From NCBI RefSeq assembly GCF_042477335.2, contig NC_091255.1, positions 49,268,501 through 49,332,500 on the forward strand: 64,000 nucleotides of DNA, given 5' to 3'. How positions within the stretch are numbered: the stretch's first letter is position 1; the number at the start of each line of letters is the position of its first letter. The position numbers and the translations under genes were made by a program. This stretch comes from Ovis canadensis. Its lineage: Eukaryota > Chordata > Mammalia > Artiodactyla > Bovidae. Positions 62,892 through 64,000 of this stretch are shown here, one piece after another. Below the pieces are notes generated by a model. It had not been told where the DNA came from. It ran no database searches and was given only the letters and a program-made list of their open reading frames with translations.

Positions 62892-63020
62892 AAGGACTTC
62901 CAGTGGTAGTCCTTATCAGTCCAGTGGTTAAGACTCCATGTTTCCGATGCAAGGAGCTTGGGTTCCATCCCTGCTCGGGACACTAAGATCCCACATGGCT
63001 TGCAGCGAACACAAACAAAA
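62892..63020 (+). mobile_element. CHR-type SINE
   Basis: GGACTTCCAGTGGTAGTCC to GGACACTAAGATCCCACATG and an A-rich end; short internal duplication of the AGTCC box. Confidence 0.8.
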
Positions 63021-63159
63021 AAGATATTTTACATGCATTAAATTGTCAAATGTTATAAAATTTTTTTCAAAAATACAGTCCACAAGCTCCCCCTCTCTTT
63101 ATCATCTTTAAGGCACATGGCGGCACTGATGTTTTCCTGTCTGTCCACCTGCAGGTGCC

Positions 63160-63290
63160 CTGTCTCCTCCACTAGCATGTAAGCTTCAGGAAAGCAGAAG
63201 CAGGATTTGTTTGGGTTCCCATAGATCCCTGGCCCCTTAAGTGCTCACTTAATTGATACATGTTTTTGGTTAAATCAATGAATAACAGAT
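63160..63290 (+). repeat. L2-like fragment
   Basis: CACTAGCATGTAAGCTTCAG and AGATCCCTGGCCCCTTAAGT, ending GTTAAATCAATGAATAAC, the sense L2 3' end. Confidence 0.65.
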
Positions 63291-63507
63291 ATCTTCGCTC
63301 ACACTGACCTATCTACATTGCTCTACAAAGATCAGAAGAGAAATGGCACCAGGTTGGAATTATTTCACGCTAAAATCAGGAAAGTATCAGTTATAATTTT
63401 CACTCATGTTTGTGAGTACTCTCCAAATAGCATGGTGATATTTGTTTTAAAAGAACAAATTAGAGACATTTGCAGAAATAATGACTATTACTTGTCAGCT
63501 TTGATAT

Positions 63508-63706
63508 TGCTCAGATGGTAAAGAATCTGCCTGCAATACAGGATACCCAGGTTTGATCCCTGGGTCCAGAAGATCCTTTGGAGGAGGGCATGGCAACCCA
63601 CTCCAGTATTCTTGCCTGGAGAATCCCTTGGACAGGGGAGCCTGGTGGGCTACAGTCCATGGGGGTCACAAAGAATCGGACAGGACTGAGTGACTAACAC
63701 AAACAC
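63508..63706 (+). mobile_element. Bov-tA SINE
   Basis: Sense: TTGCTCAGATGGTAAAGAAT to GAGTGACTAACACAAACAC. Confidence 0.92.
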
Positions 63707-63779
63707 CCCTTTCTTCCTGTTAGATTATTACCGTAACTAAATATAAATCCATCAGTTTTTTGATGTTCTTTAAAAATAT

Positions 63780-63922
63780 ACATATATTTTATGTATTTAT
63801 TATTTGGCTATACCAGGCCTTATTTGCAGCATGTGGGATCTAGTTCCCTGACCAAGGATCAAACCTGGGCCCCTGCATTGGGAGCACAGAGTCTTAGGCA
63901 CTGAACCACCACAGAAATGCCC
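63780..63922 (-). mobile_element. CHR-type SINE
   Basis: Antisense: TTATTATTTGGCTATACCAG to CACTGAACCACCACAGAAAT. Confidence 0.85.
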
Positions 63923-64000
63923 TGACCTGCTTTCCTAATTAATCACTATCTGGGTCCTTCTCTCCTGCTCAGCGATACCTCTGCTCTTCACCCTCTGGAG

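Overview
This window is nuclear genomic DNA of a ruminant, most likely a bovid of the cattle lineage. The evidence is the repeat content: many RTE-type BovB LINE copies (several ending in short GAACT-type tandem repeats), Bov-tA and Bov-A2 SINEs, and older CHR-type tRNA-derived SINEs. The genes are spliced vertebrate keratin genes. No prokaryotic, organellar or viral gene set, CRISPR array, tRNA gene or rRNA gene is visible. Repeat family names are given from recognition, not from a database search.

Two protein-coding genes of the type I keratin cluster are supported, both on the minus strand. KRT222 (about 2.1-6.3 kb) enters from the right, and its last exons lie beyond the left edge. Three coding exons are visible, encoding only coil-2 rod sequence. 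KRT24 (about 37.2-41.6 kb) is complete: eight coding exons, 530 predicted residues, a TATA box, and a polyadenylation signal. All splice sites are GT/AG, although the exon-5 donor is weak. The order KRT222-KRT24 on one strand fits the mammalian type I cluster, so KRT25-KRT28 would be expected to the right. At 55.2-55.4 kb I read a decayed minus-strand remnant of a type I keratin first exon that still has its splice donor.

The rest is intergenic or intronic DNA dominated by retroelements. 1-2.1 kb: KRT222 intron with SINEs. 6.4-12 kb: unique DNA, a 5'-inverted BovB, an LTR-like repeat broken by two SINEs. 12-19 kb: BovB copies, a large 5'-inverted BovB with a nested BovB piece, and two inverted copies of an unclassified repeat. 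19-30 kb: old L1, L2 and SINE fragments and a diverged direct duplication. 30-34.3 kb: a three-level nest (inverted BovB fragment inside BovB inside an L1 3' end) with target-site duplications at both levels. 42-46.7 kb: flank of KRT24 with a 31-bp-arm inverted repeat and old L1/SINE pieces. 46.8-48.6 kb: a long BovB. 49-60 kb: old L1, L2, MIR, SINEs and short BovB 3' ends. 60.6-62.9 kb: an ERV-type LTR, an L2 fragment, and a second LTR-like stretch split by BovB.

Keratin 24 would pair with a type II keratin to build epithelial intermediate filaments. KRT222 encodes a headless keratin-like protein lacking coil 1. I see no new multi-gene biological system; the notable observations concern keratin gene decay, splice-site quality and retrotransposon insertion structures.
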